64,000 bases of DNA from Bacteriovoracaceae bacterium UBA3083. GTDB lineage: Bacteria; Bdellovibrionota; Bacteriovoracia; Bacteriovoracales; Bacteriovoracaceae. Of the stretch, positions 23,772 through 33,192 are shown in pieces (positions within the stretch are counted from its first letter, which is position 1; each line of letters begins with the position of its first letter). The notes under the pieces are model-generated. The model was not told the DNA's origin and ran no database searches. It saw only the letters and a program-made list of their open reading frames with translations. The stretch spans positions 273,956 through 337,955 of the forward strand of contig DFBJ01000003.1 of assembly GCA_002366565.1 (NCBI GenBank), written 5' to 3'. The translations under genes were made by a program, and so were the position numbers.

Positions 23772-23960
23772 ATGAAAAAGCTACTATTATTAACAGCACT
23801 AATTGCAGGATTTTCAACTCATTCATTTGCTGGATCAGTAGGTGAGTCAGACACTAGCTGTATAAAGAATCAATCAACTCAAGCTCGTGCATCGAAGAAT
23901 GTAAAAGAAGTTGAGGTTCAAGCTGAAGAGCAAAAGAAAAGTACATCTAAAGAATCATAA
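23772..23960 (+). CDS. small secreted protein 3 (SVGES-NQSTQAR family)
   Basis: A 62-residue protein with signal peptide MKKLLLLTALIAGFSTHSFA, then GSVGESDTSCIKNQSTQAR and a Lys/Glu/Ser tail ending in SKES. It matches the protein at 21963 at 15 of 18 motif positions from SVGES to QAR, allowing conservative changes, but the tails differ. GGGAGGGA is the ribosome site. A bidirectional terminator follows. Its sigma54-type promoter suggests activation by an enhancer-binding protein under a specific signal. Function unknown. Confidence 0.75.
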   Translation: MKKLLLLTALIAGFSTHSFAGSVGESDTSCIKNQSTQARASKNVKEVEVQAEEQKKSTSKES

Positions 23961-23986
23961 TAAAAATTATCCATGTGTAATAATAA

Positions 23987-24016
23987 AAGCCGAGTTAATA
24001 TGACTCGGCTTTTTTT
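23987..24016. terminator. bidirectional terminator
   Basis: AAGCCGAGT and ACTCGGCTT flank a 7-base loop, with T-runs on both strands. It serves the small secreted gene on the plus strand and the opposing 118-residue gene, whose stop codon lies within it. Confidence 0.85.
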
Positions 24017-24351
24017 AGTACATTTCTTAAAAGCTCTTTTTCTTCAACAGTAAAATTATCATGATTTTTTTCAATATCAGCTTCAATTTGCTTCATTGAT
24101 TTTTTCACAGATGAGTACTTCGTTTTTACTTGGTCACTCTTGGCGGATGTATTAGAAAATAGGTCTTTACCTATTTTTGATCCATGTTCAACACCATTGT
24201 TGAAATTGGACTTAACAGCTTTGTATATATTAGATGTATATGGTTGTGTGAATTGATTCATATGCTCAAATATAGGTTTGTCTGCTAATGGGAACGATAA
24301 AATGACAAAACTAATTGAGAAATAAAGAAAAAACTTAAACATAAAAAACAT
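23995..24351 (-). CDS. unknown exported/membrane-anchored helical protein
   Basis: A 118-residue protein read from the ATG at 24351, which has AAAGGAT upstream and sits 1 base after the response-regulator stop. A TTG further up (24375) is less likely. N-terminal hydrophobic segment MFFMFKFFLYFSISFVILS acts as anchor or signal. The remainder is Lys-rich and mostly helical (VKKSMKQIEADIEKNHDNF). Co-transcribed with the CheY-like regulator. No family recognised. Confidence 0.55.
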   Translation of the reverse strand: MFFMFKFFLYFSISFVILSFPLADKPIFEHMNQFTQPYTSNIYKAVKSNFNNGVEHGSKIGKDLFSNTSAKSDQVKTKYSSVKKSMKQIEADIEKNHDNFTVEEKELLRNVLKKAESY

Positions 24352-24352
24352 T

Positions 24353-24748
24353 TTAATTATCCTTTTCCATTTCAATTTCTATTTTTTCTATTGATCTAAT
24401 TAAATCTTTTTCACCAAACGGTTTTGTTAAAAAATCTACGGCACCATTTGATATTGATTCAATTATAATACTTTCCATATTAAGGGAAGACATCATTATT
24501 ATTTTTGCTTCTTTTGAATTTTCAGAAATTATTTTCGAAAGCTCGATTCCACTCACTTCTGGCATGACAATATCAATTAGAAATAAATTGGCGTCTGTCC
24601 CAAGGAGTGGCACCGCTTCATTAGCACTAGAGGCCTGTCCTACAACAGTAAATCCATTTTTTTCAAGAATTTCAATTAGAGAGTTTCGTGAAAAGTCAGA
24701 GTCGTCCACTACGACAATTTTGAGGTTCTTATTTCTTGTATTGCTCAT
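24353..24748 (-). CDS. single-domain response regulator (CheY-like)
   Basis: A 131-residue receiver domain. The acidic pocket is Asp15-Asp16 (VVVDDSDFSR), the phosphoacceptor Asp59 (FLIDIVMPE), the switch Ser in IIMMSSLN and the conserved Lys in LTKPFGEKD. There is no output domain, so it must act by protein contact, as CheY or PilG/PilH do. It is followed on the same strand by the small anchored protein. No histidine kinase lies nearby. Confidence 0.92.
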   Translation of the reverse strand: MSNTRNKNLKIVVVDDSDFSRNSLIEILEKNGFTVVGQASSANEAVPLLGTDANLFLIDIVMPEVSGIELSKIISENSKEAKIIMMSSLNMESIIIESISNGAVDFLTKPFGEKDLIRSIEKIEIEMEKDN

Positions 24749-24783
24749 AAATCACTTATCCATGTGTTTTTTTAACAATTGTA

Positions 24784-24814
24784 CCATAAAAAAAGGGAGC
24801 TAAAAGCTCCCTTT
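24784..24814 (-). terminator. terminator of lon
   Basis: AAAGGGAGCT and AGCTCCCTTT form a perfect 10-bp stem with a 3-base loop. Read on the minus strand it ends in a run of seven T, directly after the lon stop. Confidence 0.88.
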
Positions 24815-24818
24815 AAAA

Positions 24819-27236
24819 TTATGCCGCAACAGGCGGTAATGTATTTTTATTTTGTTTTCGTTTTGGTTTGTCTGCTTTGTTCTTCCATCCTACAAGGGCA
24901 ACTTCTAGAACTTCATCAATAGTCTTAACAGGAACAAAGTTTAGCTTCGCTCTATATTCTTCTGGAATATCAACTAAGTCTTTCTTATTCTTCCATGGAA
25001 TGATGATTGTTTTAATATTCATTCTCATCGCAGCTAAGGCCTTTTCTTTTAGTCCACCAATTGGTAGAACTTTTCCTGTCAGAGTAATTTCCCCAGTCAT
25101 TGCCACATCTTTTCTAATAGGCATATCTGTTAGAAGAGAGACAATAGTTGTCGCTAGAGTAATACCAGCACTTGGTCCATCTTTTGGTGTTGCTCCTGCT
25201 GGTAGGTGAATGTGGATTTCATTCTCATCAAATGCACTTTCATCTACATGTAGCTCTAGAGCTCTACTTCTTATATATCCAATTGCAGTTTGGGCAGACT
25301 CTTTCATTACATCACCAAGTTGACCTGTAAGAGTTAGACCCTTACCTTTCATTTTTGTTGATTCGATATAAAGAATCTCTCCACCATGTGCTGTCCAGGC
25401 AAGACCTGTTGCAACACCAACTTCATCAAATTCCTTCTCGTCCTCTTTCGTATAGATTGGAGGTCCAAGTAGAGTTTCAACTTCGTTTGGAATAATTTGT
25501 GTTTTCGTTACTTCACCTTTTGCAATCTTTGTCGCTACTTTTCTACATAGAGCGCCAATTCTTCTCTCAAGGTTTCTTAATCCTGCTTCAGATGTAAAAT
25601 TCTTAATTACTGTTTGAACACCTTCATCTGTAAACTCAATGTGATCATTAGTAATACCATTTTCCGTCATTTGTTTCGGGATAAGATATTTCTTAGTAAT
25701 GGCAACTTTCTCTTCTTGTGTATATCCAGAAAGATTTAGTACTTCCATTCTATCTCTAAGAGGTCCTGGAATATTTTCTAGAACATTAGAAGTCGCTATA
25801 AACATTACATTTGATAGATCAAAAGGAACGTTTAGATAGTGATCTCTGAAATTCATATTTTGCTCAGGATCTAATACTTCTAGTAATGCACTTGAAGGAT
25901 CACCCTTGAAGTCTCCACCTAGCTTATCCACTTCATCTAGTAGAATAACAGGGTTATTTGTTTTTGCTTGCTTTAAGGCCTGAATAAATCTACCTGGCAT
26001 TGATCCAACGTATGTTCTTCTATGACCTCTTATTTCAGCTTCATCTTTTACTCCACCAAGAGATATTCTTATAAATTCTCTTCCTGTTGCTTTAGCAATA
26101 GACTTTCCAAGAGAAGTTTTACCAACACCTGGAGGCCCAGAGAAACAAAGTATAGGTCCTTTCATTTGACCTTCTTTTAGCTTTCTTACTGCAAGGTATT
26201 CTAATATTCTTTCTTTTACTTTTTTAAGGTCAAAGTGATCTTCATCAAGAATTGCCTGAGCTTCTGCTAGATCATAAATCTCTTCTGAGCTTGCTGACCA
26301 AGGAAGGTCAGTTAGCCATTCAAGGTAAGATCTTAGAATGCTTGACTCCGAAGAATCTGGATGCATTTTTTCAAGTCTAACAAGTTGCTTTGTCGCTTCT
26401 TTTTCAGCCTCTTCTGGCATTTTACAAGCAGCAATCTTATTTCTGAACTCTTCAAATTCATCTTCTGGCTGTTCTGCAGCCTCATCACCAAGCTCACTCT
26501 TAATGGCCTTGATTTGTTCTCTTAGAAAATATTCTTTTTGTGACTTATTAATTTCATCTTTTGCAACGTGCTTAATCTTCTGTTGCATTGCTAGAATCTC
26601 AAGCTCTCTAGAAAGAATATCATTAATCTTATGTAGTCTTTCTATTGGGTCTAGAACTTCTAGAATCATTTGTGCTTCACCAACATGGAGATTTAGGTTG
26701 GAAGCAACTAGGTCTGCTAAGCGACCTGGGTCTTGAATATCTTCAAGTACCATTAAGATATCTGGAGAAAGAACTTTTCCAAGAGTAATTACTCTTTCAA
26801 GTTGCTCTCTAATATTTCTCATTAAAGCATTAACTGCAACGGCACCAGACTCAACTGCAACATCTTCTACTTTTGCAACTTTTGTTACAAAGAATGGATC
26901 TGTTGAATCAAAATTAACAATACGAGCTTTTGAAAGACCTTGGACTAGAATTTTAATTCTACCGTCAGGAAGCTTTCTCATTCTCATTATCATTGCCACT
27001 GTTCCAAGCTCAAATATTTCTGATGGCTCAGGTGCTTCAGCTGTAATATCTTTTTGGCTCGCTAAAAGGATTAATCTATCCGTTTTATTTAGAGCATGTT
27101 CAACCGCCTGAATCGATGATTCTCTTCCCACGAATAGTGGAAGAATCATAAATGGATAAACGACAATATCTCTAATCGGTAGGAGGGGAAGTTCCTCTTT
27201 GAACTCAATGTTATCGCCCTCGTAATTAGTAACCAT
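24819..27236 (-). CDS. lon: ATP-dependent protease Lon
   Basis: An 805-residue LonA protease that degrades misfolded and regulatory proteins in the cytoplasm. N-terminal substrate domain (residues 10-205, starting LPLLPIRDIVVYPFM), the coiled-coil region, AAA+ module with Walker A GPPGVGKTSLGKS and Walker B VILLDEVDK, then the peptidase domain with Ser689 in KDGPSAG and Lys732 in GGLKEK. Domain order and length match bacterial LonA. The Lys-rich C-terminus extends about 15 residues beyond the E. coli type. The 240-base upstream gap probably carries its promoter, divergent from glmU, but no clear heat-shock box was identified. Confidence 0.97.
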   Translation of the reverse strand: MVTNYEGDNIEFKEELPLLPIRDIVVYPFMILPLFVGRESSIQAVEHALNKTDRLILLASQKDITAEAPEPSEIFELGTVAMIMRMRKLPDGRIKILVQGLSKARIVNFDSTDPFFVTKVAKVEDVAVESGAVAVNALMRNIREQLERVITLGKVLSPDILMVLEDIQDPGRLADLVASNLNLHVGEAQMILEVLDPIERLHKINDILSRELEILAMQQKIKHVAKDEINKSQKEYFLREQIKAIKSELGDEAAEQPEDEFEEFRNKIAACKMPEEAEKEATKQLVRLEKMHPDSSESSILRSYLEWLTDLPWSASSEEIYDLAEAQAILDEDHFDLKKVKERILEYLAVRKLKEGQMKGPILCFSGPPGVGKTSLGKSIAKATGREFIRISLGGVKDEAEIRGHRRTYVGSMPGRFIQALKQAKTNNPVILLDEVDKLGGDFKGDPSSALLEVLDPEQNMNFRDHYLNVPFDLSNVMFIATSNVLENIPGPLRDRMEVLNLSGYTQEEKVAITKKYLIPKQMTENGITNDHIEFTDEGVQTVIKNFTSEAGLRNLERRIGALCRKVATKIAKGEVTKTQIIPNEVETLLGPPIYTKEDEKEFDEVGVATGLAWTAHGGEILYIESTKMKGKGLTLTGQLGDVMKESAQTAIGYIRSRALELHVDESAFDENEIHIHLPAGATPKDGPSAGITLATTIVSLLTDMPIRKDVAMTGEITLTGKVLPIGGLKEKALAAMRMNIKTIIIPWKNKKDLVDIPEEYRAKLNFVPVKTIDEVLEVALVGWKNKADKPKRKQNKNTLPPVAA

Positions 27237-27475
27237 ATATTCTCCTTCAGATGGTCTTTTTGTAACCTTACTTCTTTCACATAGGTCATCGGGAATATTT
27301 GTCTAAGTCTTTAAACTTTTTATAATCTTTGGTATATTTTTTTTGAATCATTTAAGTAACTTAGTCAGGTATTATCCAATAATAGGCTACTTAGATTCTG
27401 TATTAATGTGAATTGATCGGTTGTTTCAAATATGCGATCATTTCCCTCTTGTTTTATTATAGTTAAAGGATGTTT

Positions 27476-28876
27476 ATGAAATATGAAGTTGGTACGGTAA
27501 TTCTTTCCGCAGGGGCAGGAACTCGAATGAATTTAAGTCTTCCTAAGCCATTGGCTCCTTTTCTAGGTAAGTGCCTTGTTGATTACCCTCTGAGTCAAAG
27601 TATAAAGATGATGAATATTGTGGCCAAGGAAAAGTCATTTACTGGGTTAGTTACTGGTCACGGTAAAGAATTAGTTGAAGACTATATTAATGAAAATTAT
27701 AAAAATCATAAGATTTCATATGCATTTCAAGCAGAACAGCTTGGTACCGCTCATGCACTAAAGTGTTACTTCGATCAAATAGAAGACGCTAGAAACTGTG
27801 AATATACACTGGTTATGTGTGCCGATACACCTCTAATAGAAAGTGATTCACTAGAGCTTCTATATAATGAGATAAAATCAAATAACCTTGACGGTGTAGC
27901 AGCAACTTTTAAAGTGGATAATCCAAAAGGTTACGGAAGAATTATTAGGTCTAAATCTAAAGGCTTTCATATTGTTGAAGAGAAGGATGCTAATGAAGAA
28001 GAGAGACAAGTTCTAGAGGTAAACTCTGGAATGTATGTTTTAAAAACATCATTTATCCTAGATCACCTTTACTCAATAGGATCTGAGAATAAGTCAGGGG
28101 AGTTTTATCTGACAGACCTATTTAAGGATGACTTCAATGTTTCACCTATATTGTTTGAGAATCCTTCTTCTTTTATAGGGGTAAATAACCTAGAGCAATT
28201 AGAGAGATCTGAAATCTTAATGAGAAAGAGAATTATTTCTTCTTTAAGAGAAAAAGGCGTTCGCTTTGTTGATTCTAGGCATACTTACGTTAATACAGAC
28301 AATATTGGAGAAAGAACTTTTATTCATCCAAATGTTTCAATAGACCATCAAAGTATCATTGGAAAGAATGTAACAATTGAGCCTGGTTCAATTATTATAA
28401 ACTCAACGATTGAAGATGGAGTGACAGTTAAGGCGTATTCACACTTAGAGGAAGTTACACTTAGATCTAAATCTGTTGTTGGTCCATACGCTAGACTAAG
28501 ACCTGGTGCAGATATTGGGGAAGAGTCGAAAATTGGAAACTTTGTAGAGATCAAGAAATCTAAGCTTGATCGTGGAGTGAAGGTATCCCACCTTAGTTAT
28601 GTTGGGGATGCTGAAATCGGCGAAGAAACTAATATTGGGTGTGGTTTTATTACTTGTAACTATGATGGAGCAAATAAGCATAAAACAAAAATTGGAAAAA
28701 AGAGCTTTATTGGCTCTGATTCACAGACTATAGCTCCAGTTAATATTGGTGATGAGTGTTTTGTGGCCAGTGGTTCTACCGTTACTCATGATATGAATGA
28801 TGGAAGTTTTGCTATTTCTCGATCAAAACAGGTTACAAAAGAAGCTATGGCCAAAAGATTTCTTAAATCTAAATAG
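27476..28876 (+). CDS. glmU: bifunctional UDP-GlcNAc pyrophosphorylase/GlcN-1-P acetyltransferase GlmU
   Basis: A 466-residue enzyme making UDP-GlcNAc for peptidoglycan and LPS. Residues 1-230 are the uridylyltransferase with LSAGAGTRMNLSLPKPLAPF, a variant of the usual LAAGxGTRMxSxLPKxL, and CADTPL for metal binding. Residues 245-466 are the left-handed beta-helix acetyltransferase with GPYARLRPG and NFVEIKKSKL, CNYDGANKHKT and GSDSQTIAPV. Start taken at 27476, since AAAGGA lies 5 bases before it and not at a usable distance from the ATG at 27470. Followed by glmS. Confidence 0.93.
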   Translation: MKYEVGTVILSAGAGTRMNLSLPKPLAPFLGKCLVDYPLSQSIKMMNIVAKEKSFTGLVTGHGKELVEDYINENYKNHKISYAFQAEQLGTAHALKCYFDQIEDARNCEYTLVMCADTPLIESDSLELLYNEIKSNNLDGVAATFKVDNPKGYGRIIRSKSKGFHIVEEKDANEEERQVLEVNSGMYVLKTSFILDHLYSIGSENKSGEFYLTDLFKDDFNVSPILFENPSSFIGVNNLEQLERSEILMRKRIISSLREKGVRFVDSRHTYVNTDNIGERTFIHPNVSIDHQSIIGKNVTIEPGSIIINSTIEDGVTVKAYSHLEEVTLRSKSVVGPYARLRPGADIGEESKIGNFVEIKKSKLDRGVKVSHLSYVGDAEIGEETNIGCGFITCNYDGANKHKTKIGKKSFIGSDSQTIAPVNIGDECFVASGSTVTHDMNDGSFAISRSKQVTKEAMAKRFLKSK

Positions 28877-28894
28877 AAATACTATAAATAATAT

Positions 28895-28927
28895 CCCTGT
28901 AAAGACATTTAGAGCTTCTTTACAGGG
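28895..28927 (+). other. perfect hairpin in glmU-glmS gap
   Basis: CCCTGTAAAG (28895-28904) and CTTTACAGGG (28918-28927) pair over 10 bp with a 13-base loop. No T-run follows, so it is not a plain terminator. It could be an attenuator, processing site or sRNA target in the glmS leader, since glmS mRNA is controlled by RNA devices in many bacteria. Confidence 0.55.
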
Positions 28928-29012
28928 CGTTCCTTATTGGAAAACTCTATTCTAAATGCTATCTTCTACAATTATCATTGAGTAATTTTTTTTGGGTGAC
29001 CAGGAGATATAT

Positions 29013-30836
29013 ATGTGTGGAATTGTAGGCCATATTGGGCCAAAAGATTCAGTCGAAATTGTACTAGAGGGATTAAGTAGACTTGAGTACAGAGGCTATG
29101 ACTCTGCTGGTGTAAGTTTTATTGACGAGAACGATAGTCTTCAAATTTATAAGAAAAGTGGAAAACTAGAGAATTTAAAAGGTCTTTTAAAAGATAAAGA
29201 TTATAAGGCAAGAATGTGTATCGGTCATACAAGATGGGCCACACATGGAGAAGTTAACGATGTTAACTCTCATCCTCATATGAAAGATCATATTTCAATT
29301 GTTCATAATGGAATTATTGAAAATGCTTCAAGTCTTAGAAAAGAGCTAGCAGCAGAAGGTTATGATTTTAAGTCTGAAACAGACTCTGAAGTTTTTCTTG
29401 CTCTAATTACAAGAGAGCTTGCAGCTGGAAAAGAATTTAAGCAGGCCATGCTTGATAGCTTTAAGCTTGTTGAAGGTCATTCAGCCTTTGTTGTTTTAAA
29501 CGAGAATGTTTTAGAGATTATGTCGATCAAGAAGGGAGCTCCTCTAGTTTGCGGTATTAATACTGTTGATTCTGAAGCATTTGTTTCTTCTGATCCATAT
29601 GCATTAGCGGGTATGGCATCTCAGTTATACTTCCCAGCTGATAATGTTCTTTGTCACTTAAGTGCAAAAAACAAGAATTTAATTAACTTCTATGATTCAG
29701 AAGGAAACCCTACTGATGACTTTATGTCTAAGAAACAAGACATGTCAGTAGGACCAACAGATAAAGGTCAATTTGAGCACTTCATGTTAAAAGAGATACA
29801 TGAGCAGCCAGAGCTTATTAGATCTTTAACACAGTTTTACTTTCACGGTGAAGGGTTAGAGAGCCTAAAGAAAGCTGGAGAGTTTGTTCCAAGCAAGTTT
29901 CATATTTCTGCTTGTGGTACAGCTTACTATGCAGGTTTATTAGTTAGAGACTTTCTTGAAATGTATAATAAAATACCTTGCTCGCCAGAACTTGCAAGTG
30001 AGTTTAGATATAGAAATCCATTACTTCAAAAAGGGGAAAGTGGACTATTCATTTCTCAATCAGGTGAAACTGCAGATACATTAGCTGCGCAAGAGCTATG
30101 TACTAATAGTGAATTAAAAACTCTTTCAATAGTGAATGTTGATGGATCTACTTTATTTAGAAATTGCGATAATAATCTTTTAATTAGAGCAGGAATAGAA
30201 ATCGGTGTGGCATCAACTAAGGCCTTCACTCAGCAGGCCCTAACGGGAAGGCTTCTTTCTCTTGCTCTTACTAAAGAGTTAAACGATGAGGCTTCTAGAG
30301 TTAAGTTAACAGCTAAGTTTTCTCTACTCGCTGAAAAAATAGATCATTTAATTTCAAGATCAGAAGAAATTAAAGTTATTGCTGAGTCTATTCATAACCA
30401 TAAAGGTTTCTTCTATACAGGTAGAGGTGTTTACTTCCCTGTGGCACTAGAGGGTGCATTAAAGCTAAAAGAAATCGCTTATGTTCATGCTGAAGGTTAT
30501 GCCGCAGGTGAGCTTAAGCACGGTCCAATAGCTATGATCGATGAAGATATGGTTAATGTTGCACTCGTTGGGCCAGAGCTATTTGAAAAAACGGTATCAA
30601 ATATTCAAGAGATCAAAGCAAGAAAGGGAGTAATCCTCTCTATTGGACCTAAAGATAATGAGGAGTTAGCGGAGCTTTCTGATTATTATTTTGGAATTGA
30701 CTTTGATGGACTTGATGAGCTGTCACCAATATATATCAATATTGTGAACCAACTTCTTGCATATTACATTGCAAAATATAAGGGAACAGATATTGATAAG
30801 CCTAGAAACTTAGCAAAATCAGTAACGGTAGAATAA
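29013..30836 (+). CDS. glmS: glutamine-fructose-6-phosphate aminotransferase GlmS
   Basis: A 607-residue enzyme that makes glucosamine-6-phosphate. The start is ATG 29013, because the N-terminal Cys (MCGIVGHIG) must be exposed after Met removal as the glutaminase nucleophile; an upstream in-frame start would bury it. Residues 2-230 are the Ntn glutaminase (RGYDSAG, HTRWATHG). Two SIS isomerase domains follow with CGTAYYAG and SQSGETADT, then the C-terminal KPRNLAKSVTVE, which is the family's conserved tail. AGGAG precedes the start. uvrD starts 1 base after its stop. Confidence 0.97.
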   Translation: MCGIVGHIGPKDSVEIVLEGLSRLEYRGYDSAGVSFIDENDSLQIYKKSGKLENLKGLLKDKDYKARMCIGHTRWATHGEVNDVNSHPHMKDHISIVHNGIIENASSLRKELAAEGYDFKSETDSEVFLALITRELAAGKEFKQAMLDSFKLVEGHSAFVVLNENVLEIMSIKKGAPLVCGINTVDSEAFVSSDPYALAGMASQLYFPADNVLCHLSAKNKNLINFYDSEGNPTDDFMSKKQDMSVGPTDKGQFEHFMLKEIHEQPELIRSLTQFYFHGEGLESLKKAGEFVPSKFHISACGTAYYAGLLVRDFLEMYNKIPCSPELASEFRYRNPLLQKGESGLFISQSGETADTLAAQELCTNSELKTLSIVNVDGSTLFRNCDNNLLIRAGIEIGVASTKAFTQQALTGRLLSLALTKELNDEASRVKLTAKFSLLAEKIDHLISRSEEIKVIAESIHNHKGFFYTGRGVYFPVALEGALKLKEIAYVHAEGYAAGELKHGPIAMIDEDMVNVALVGPELFEKTVSNIQEIKARKGVILSIGPKDNEELAELSDYYFGIDFDGLDELSPIYINIVNQLLAYYIAKYKGTDIDKPRNLAKSVTVE

Positions 30837-30837
30837 A

Positions 30838-33096
30838 ATGGATTTAAGTGGATTAAACGAGCAACAAAGAAAAGCAGTTTTAAGAACTGATGGGCCAGTG
30901 ATGATTTTAGCTGGTGCAGGATCAGGTAAAACTAAGACTCTAGTGACTAGAATATCTTACCTTTTAGAAGAGTTGCACGTTAGTCCATTTCAAGTTTTGG
31001 CCTTAACGTTTTCTAATAAAGCCGCGAGAGAAATGCGCGAACGTATTAGTACAATGGTTGAAGCCGATATTGGGGCCCTTCAGATAACTACATTTCATGC
31101 ATTCTGTGCAAGAATTTTAAGAAGTGAAGCAAATTACTTAGGGCTTTCAAAGAACTTCACAATCTACGATACATCAGAACAAAAGGCCGTAGCGAAAGCT
31201 ATTCTTGGTAGACACGGAATATCGACAAAAGAAACTTCTCCATTTGAAATCCTCTATTATATGGATAATTTGAAAAATCATGGACACTATCCAGGAAGAG
31301 ATATCTCTGAGTGTGACTATGAAATAGATGAGAGTGATTCGTTTTTTACTTTTTACCAAGAGTACGAGGCTGAACTCCATAAGGCGAATGCTGTCGATTT
31401 TGGAAGTCTAATCACTGGAGTTATTCAATTATTTGAAAAATTTCCAGATGTACTCAAGCGCTATCAAGAGAGATTTAAGTATCTTCTCGTAGATGAGTAT
31501 CAAGATACGAATAGGGCCCAGTTTGAATTAGTGAGAATGCTGAGTGAGAAAACTAGAAATGTTTGCGTAGTTGGTGATGAGGATCAGTCTATTTATTCTT
31601 GGCGTGGTGCTGATATAAGAAATATCTTAGATTTTGAAGAGATATTTTCAGATGCTAAAATCTTAAAGCTAGAACAAAATTATAGATCTAGTAAAAATAT
31701 TATTGAAGCTGCCACTCATGTCATAGCGAGAAACTCTCAACGAAAAGGTAAAGACATGTGGACTGAAAATCCACATGGTGAAGATATTGAAATTATCGAA
31801 TGCTTCAACGATAAGAAAGAAGCAGAGTTTGTTGCAGAGAAAATTTTAAAACTTTCAAGAGAAGGCCATCCACATAAAGAAATGGCAATTTTCTATAGAA
31901 CTAATACTCAGTCTCGTTTGATTGAGGATTATTTAAGAAAAAGTAATATTCCATACAGAGTTGTTGGTGGAGTAAAGTTCTATGAGAGAAAAGAGATTAA
32001 AGATTTAATTGCTTATATTAGAGTCGTTGTTAATGAAAAAGACTCCTTAGCATTAAGTAGAATAATAAATGTTCCAGCAAGAGGGATTGGAGCGACAACT
32101 CTTCGTAAATTAGAAAATGAAGCGGTTACAAATAATTGCTCTCTTTGGGAGATGCTAGATACAGTTGTATCAAGCCCTGAAGATTTTAAGCACATTAGAC
32201 TTTCTGCTAAAGTAAAGTCTGCTCTAAATCACCTGGTGACTCTTATAAATGAGGTTAGAGTATCTGTCGATTCAGTAGCTCCTAGCTCGTTATATGAAAA
32301 GCTTCTACACGAGTCTGGATATTGGGAGTTTTTAAAGTCGAGTAAAGATTATGAATCTCAAGCAAGAATGGAAAACCTTGAAGAATTTCAAAGTGCCATT
32401 GTTCAGTATGAAGAATCAAATAAGAATCCTACACTATTAAATTTCCTTGAAACAATTACTTTAGATACAACGACTAAGTCTGAAGGTGAGGAAGAGTCAA
32501 ATACGGGAGAAGTATCTCTGATGACAATTCACGGGGCTAAAGGTCTTGAGTTTCTTTATGTATTTGTAACTGGAGCAGAGGAAAATATATTTCCAAGTTA
32601 TAAAAGTCTTGAAAATGGTGATACTGCAATTGAAGAGGAGAGAAGACTCTTTTATGTTGCCATGACTAGAGCGATGGAAAAGCTCTATATTACTTTTGCT
32701 CAAGGTCGAATGTTATTTGGGCAGTTAAGATTTAATGGACCTAGTAGGTTCTTGAATGAGATACCTGAGAAGTACTACCTATGGAAAAAGCCTAGCGGTG
32801 GAACAATGACGTCCGGATCTTCTTGGAATAACAACAGCAGTGAAGGCTTTGATGACTTTAATCAAGATCAATCATTTGAAGATGAGGCAGTATTTCAAGT
32901 AGCTTCTTATGAAGATAAAAACAATGCTCCTAAGCCAAAGTTCCCTAAAGGTGTGGCCATCATTCACTCATTATATGGACAAGGTATTGTTCTAGAGTCC
33001 AGTGGTTTTGGTCCAGAAGAGAAGGTATCAATTAAGTTTTCTGATGGTGCTCGCAAGAAATTCTTAGTGAAGTTTGCTCCTCTCGTTCTCGCTTAG
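30838..33096 (+). CDS. uvrD: UvrD/PcrA-family DNA helicase
   Basis: A 752-residue superfamily 1A 3'-5' helicase for nucleotide excision, mismatch or replication repair. Motif Q and Walker A are LNEQQRKAV and GAGSGKT (26-32), followed by TFSNKAAREMRER, the Walker B area LLVDEYQDTN, GDEDQSIYSWRGA, LEQNYRSS, VGGVKFYERKEIKD, LMTIHGAKGLEF and VAMTRAME. The C-terminal 60 residues (KGVAIIHSLYGQGIVLESSG...) form the PcrA/UvrD Tudor-like domain that contacts RNA polymerase. Complete domain order and normal length. Confidence 0.94.
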   Translation: MDLSGLNEQQRKAVLRTDGPVMILAGAGSGKTKTLVTRISYLLEELHVSPFQVLALTFSNKAAREMRERISTMVEADIGALQITTFHAFCARILRSEANYLGLSKNFTIYDTSEQKAVAKAILGRHGISTKETSPFEILYYMDNLKNHGHYPGRDISECDYEIDESDSFFTFYQEYEAELHKANAVDFGSLITGVIQLFEKFPDVLKRYQERFKYLLVDEYQDTNRAQFELVRMLSEKTRNVCVVGDEDQSIYSWRGADIRNILDFEEIFSDAKILKLEQNYRSSKNIIEAATHVIARNSQRKGKDMWTENPHGEDIEIIECFNDKKEAEFVAEKILKLSREGHPHKEMAIFYRTNTQSRLIEDYLRKSNIPYRVVGGVKFYERKEIKDLIAYIRVVVNEKDSLALSRIINVPARGIGATTLRKLENEAVTNNCSLWEMLDTVVSSPEDFKHIRLSAKVKSALNHLVTLINEVRVSVDSVAPSSLYEKLLHESGYWEFLKSSKDYESQARMENLEEFQSAIVQYEESNKNPTLLNFLETITLDTTTKSEGEEESNTGEVSLMTIHGAKGLEFLYVFVTGAEENIFPSYKSLENGDTAIEEERRLFYVAMTRAMEKLYITFAQGRMLFGQLRFNGPSRFLNEIPEKYYLWKKPSGGTMTSGSSWNNNSSEGFDDFNQDQSFEDEAVFQVASYEDKNNAPKPKFPKGVAIIHSLYGQGIVLESSGFGPEEKVSIKFSDGARKKFLVKFAPLVLA

Positions 33097-33192
33097 TACT
33101 GATTCCCTTTAGTCAGGTACATCATTAGTGTTTGACCCAGTCGCTGTAAATTGTGATAATGACTTCTAGCAAAACTCAAAAGGATTTGAAGC

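Noticed and set aside
27370..27390. CCAATAATAGGC shared between the lon-glmU gap and the gap near 42150
   Set aside because: A 12-base match between two AT-rich places in 64 kb is expected by chance, and neither site has a matching context.
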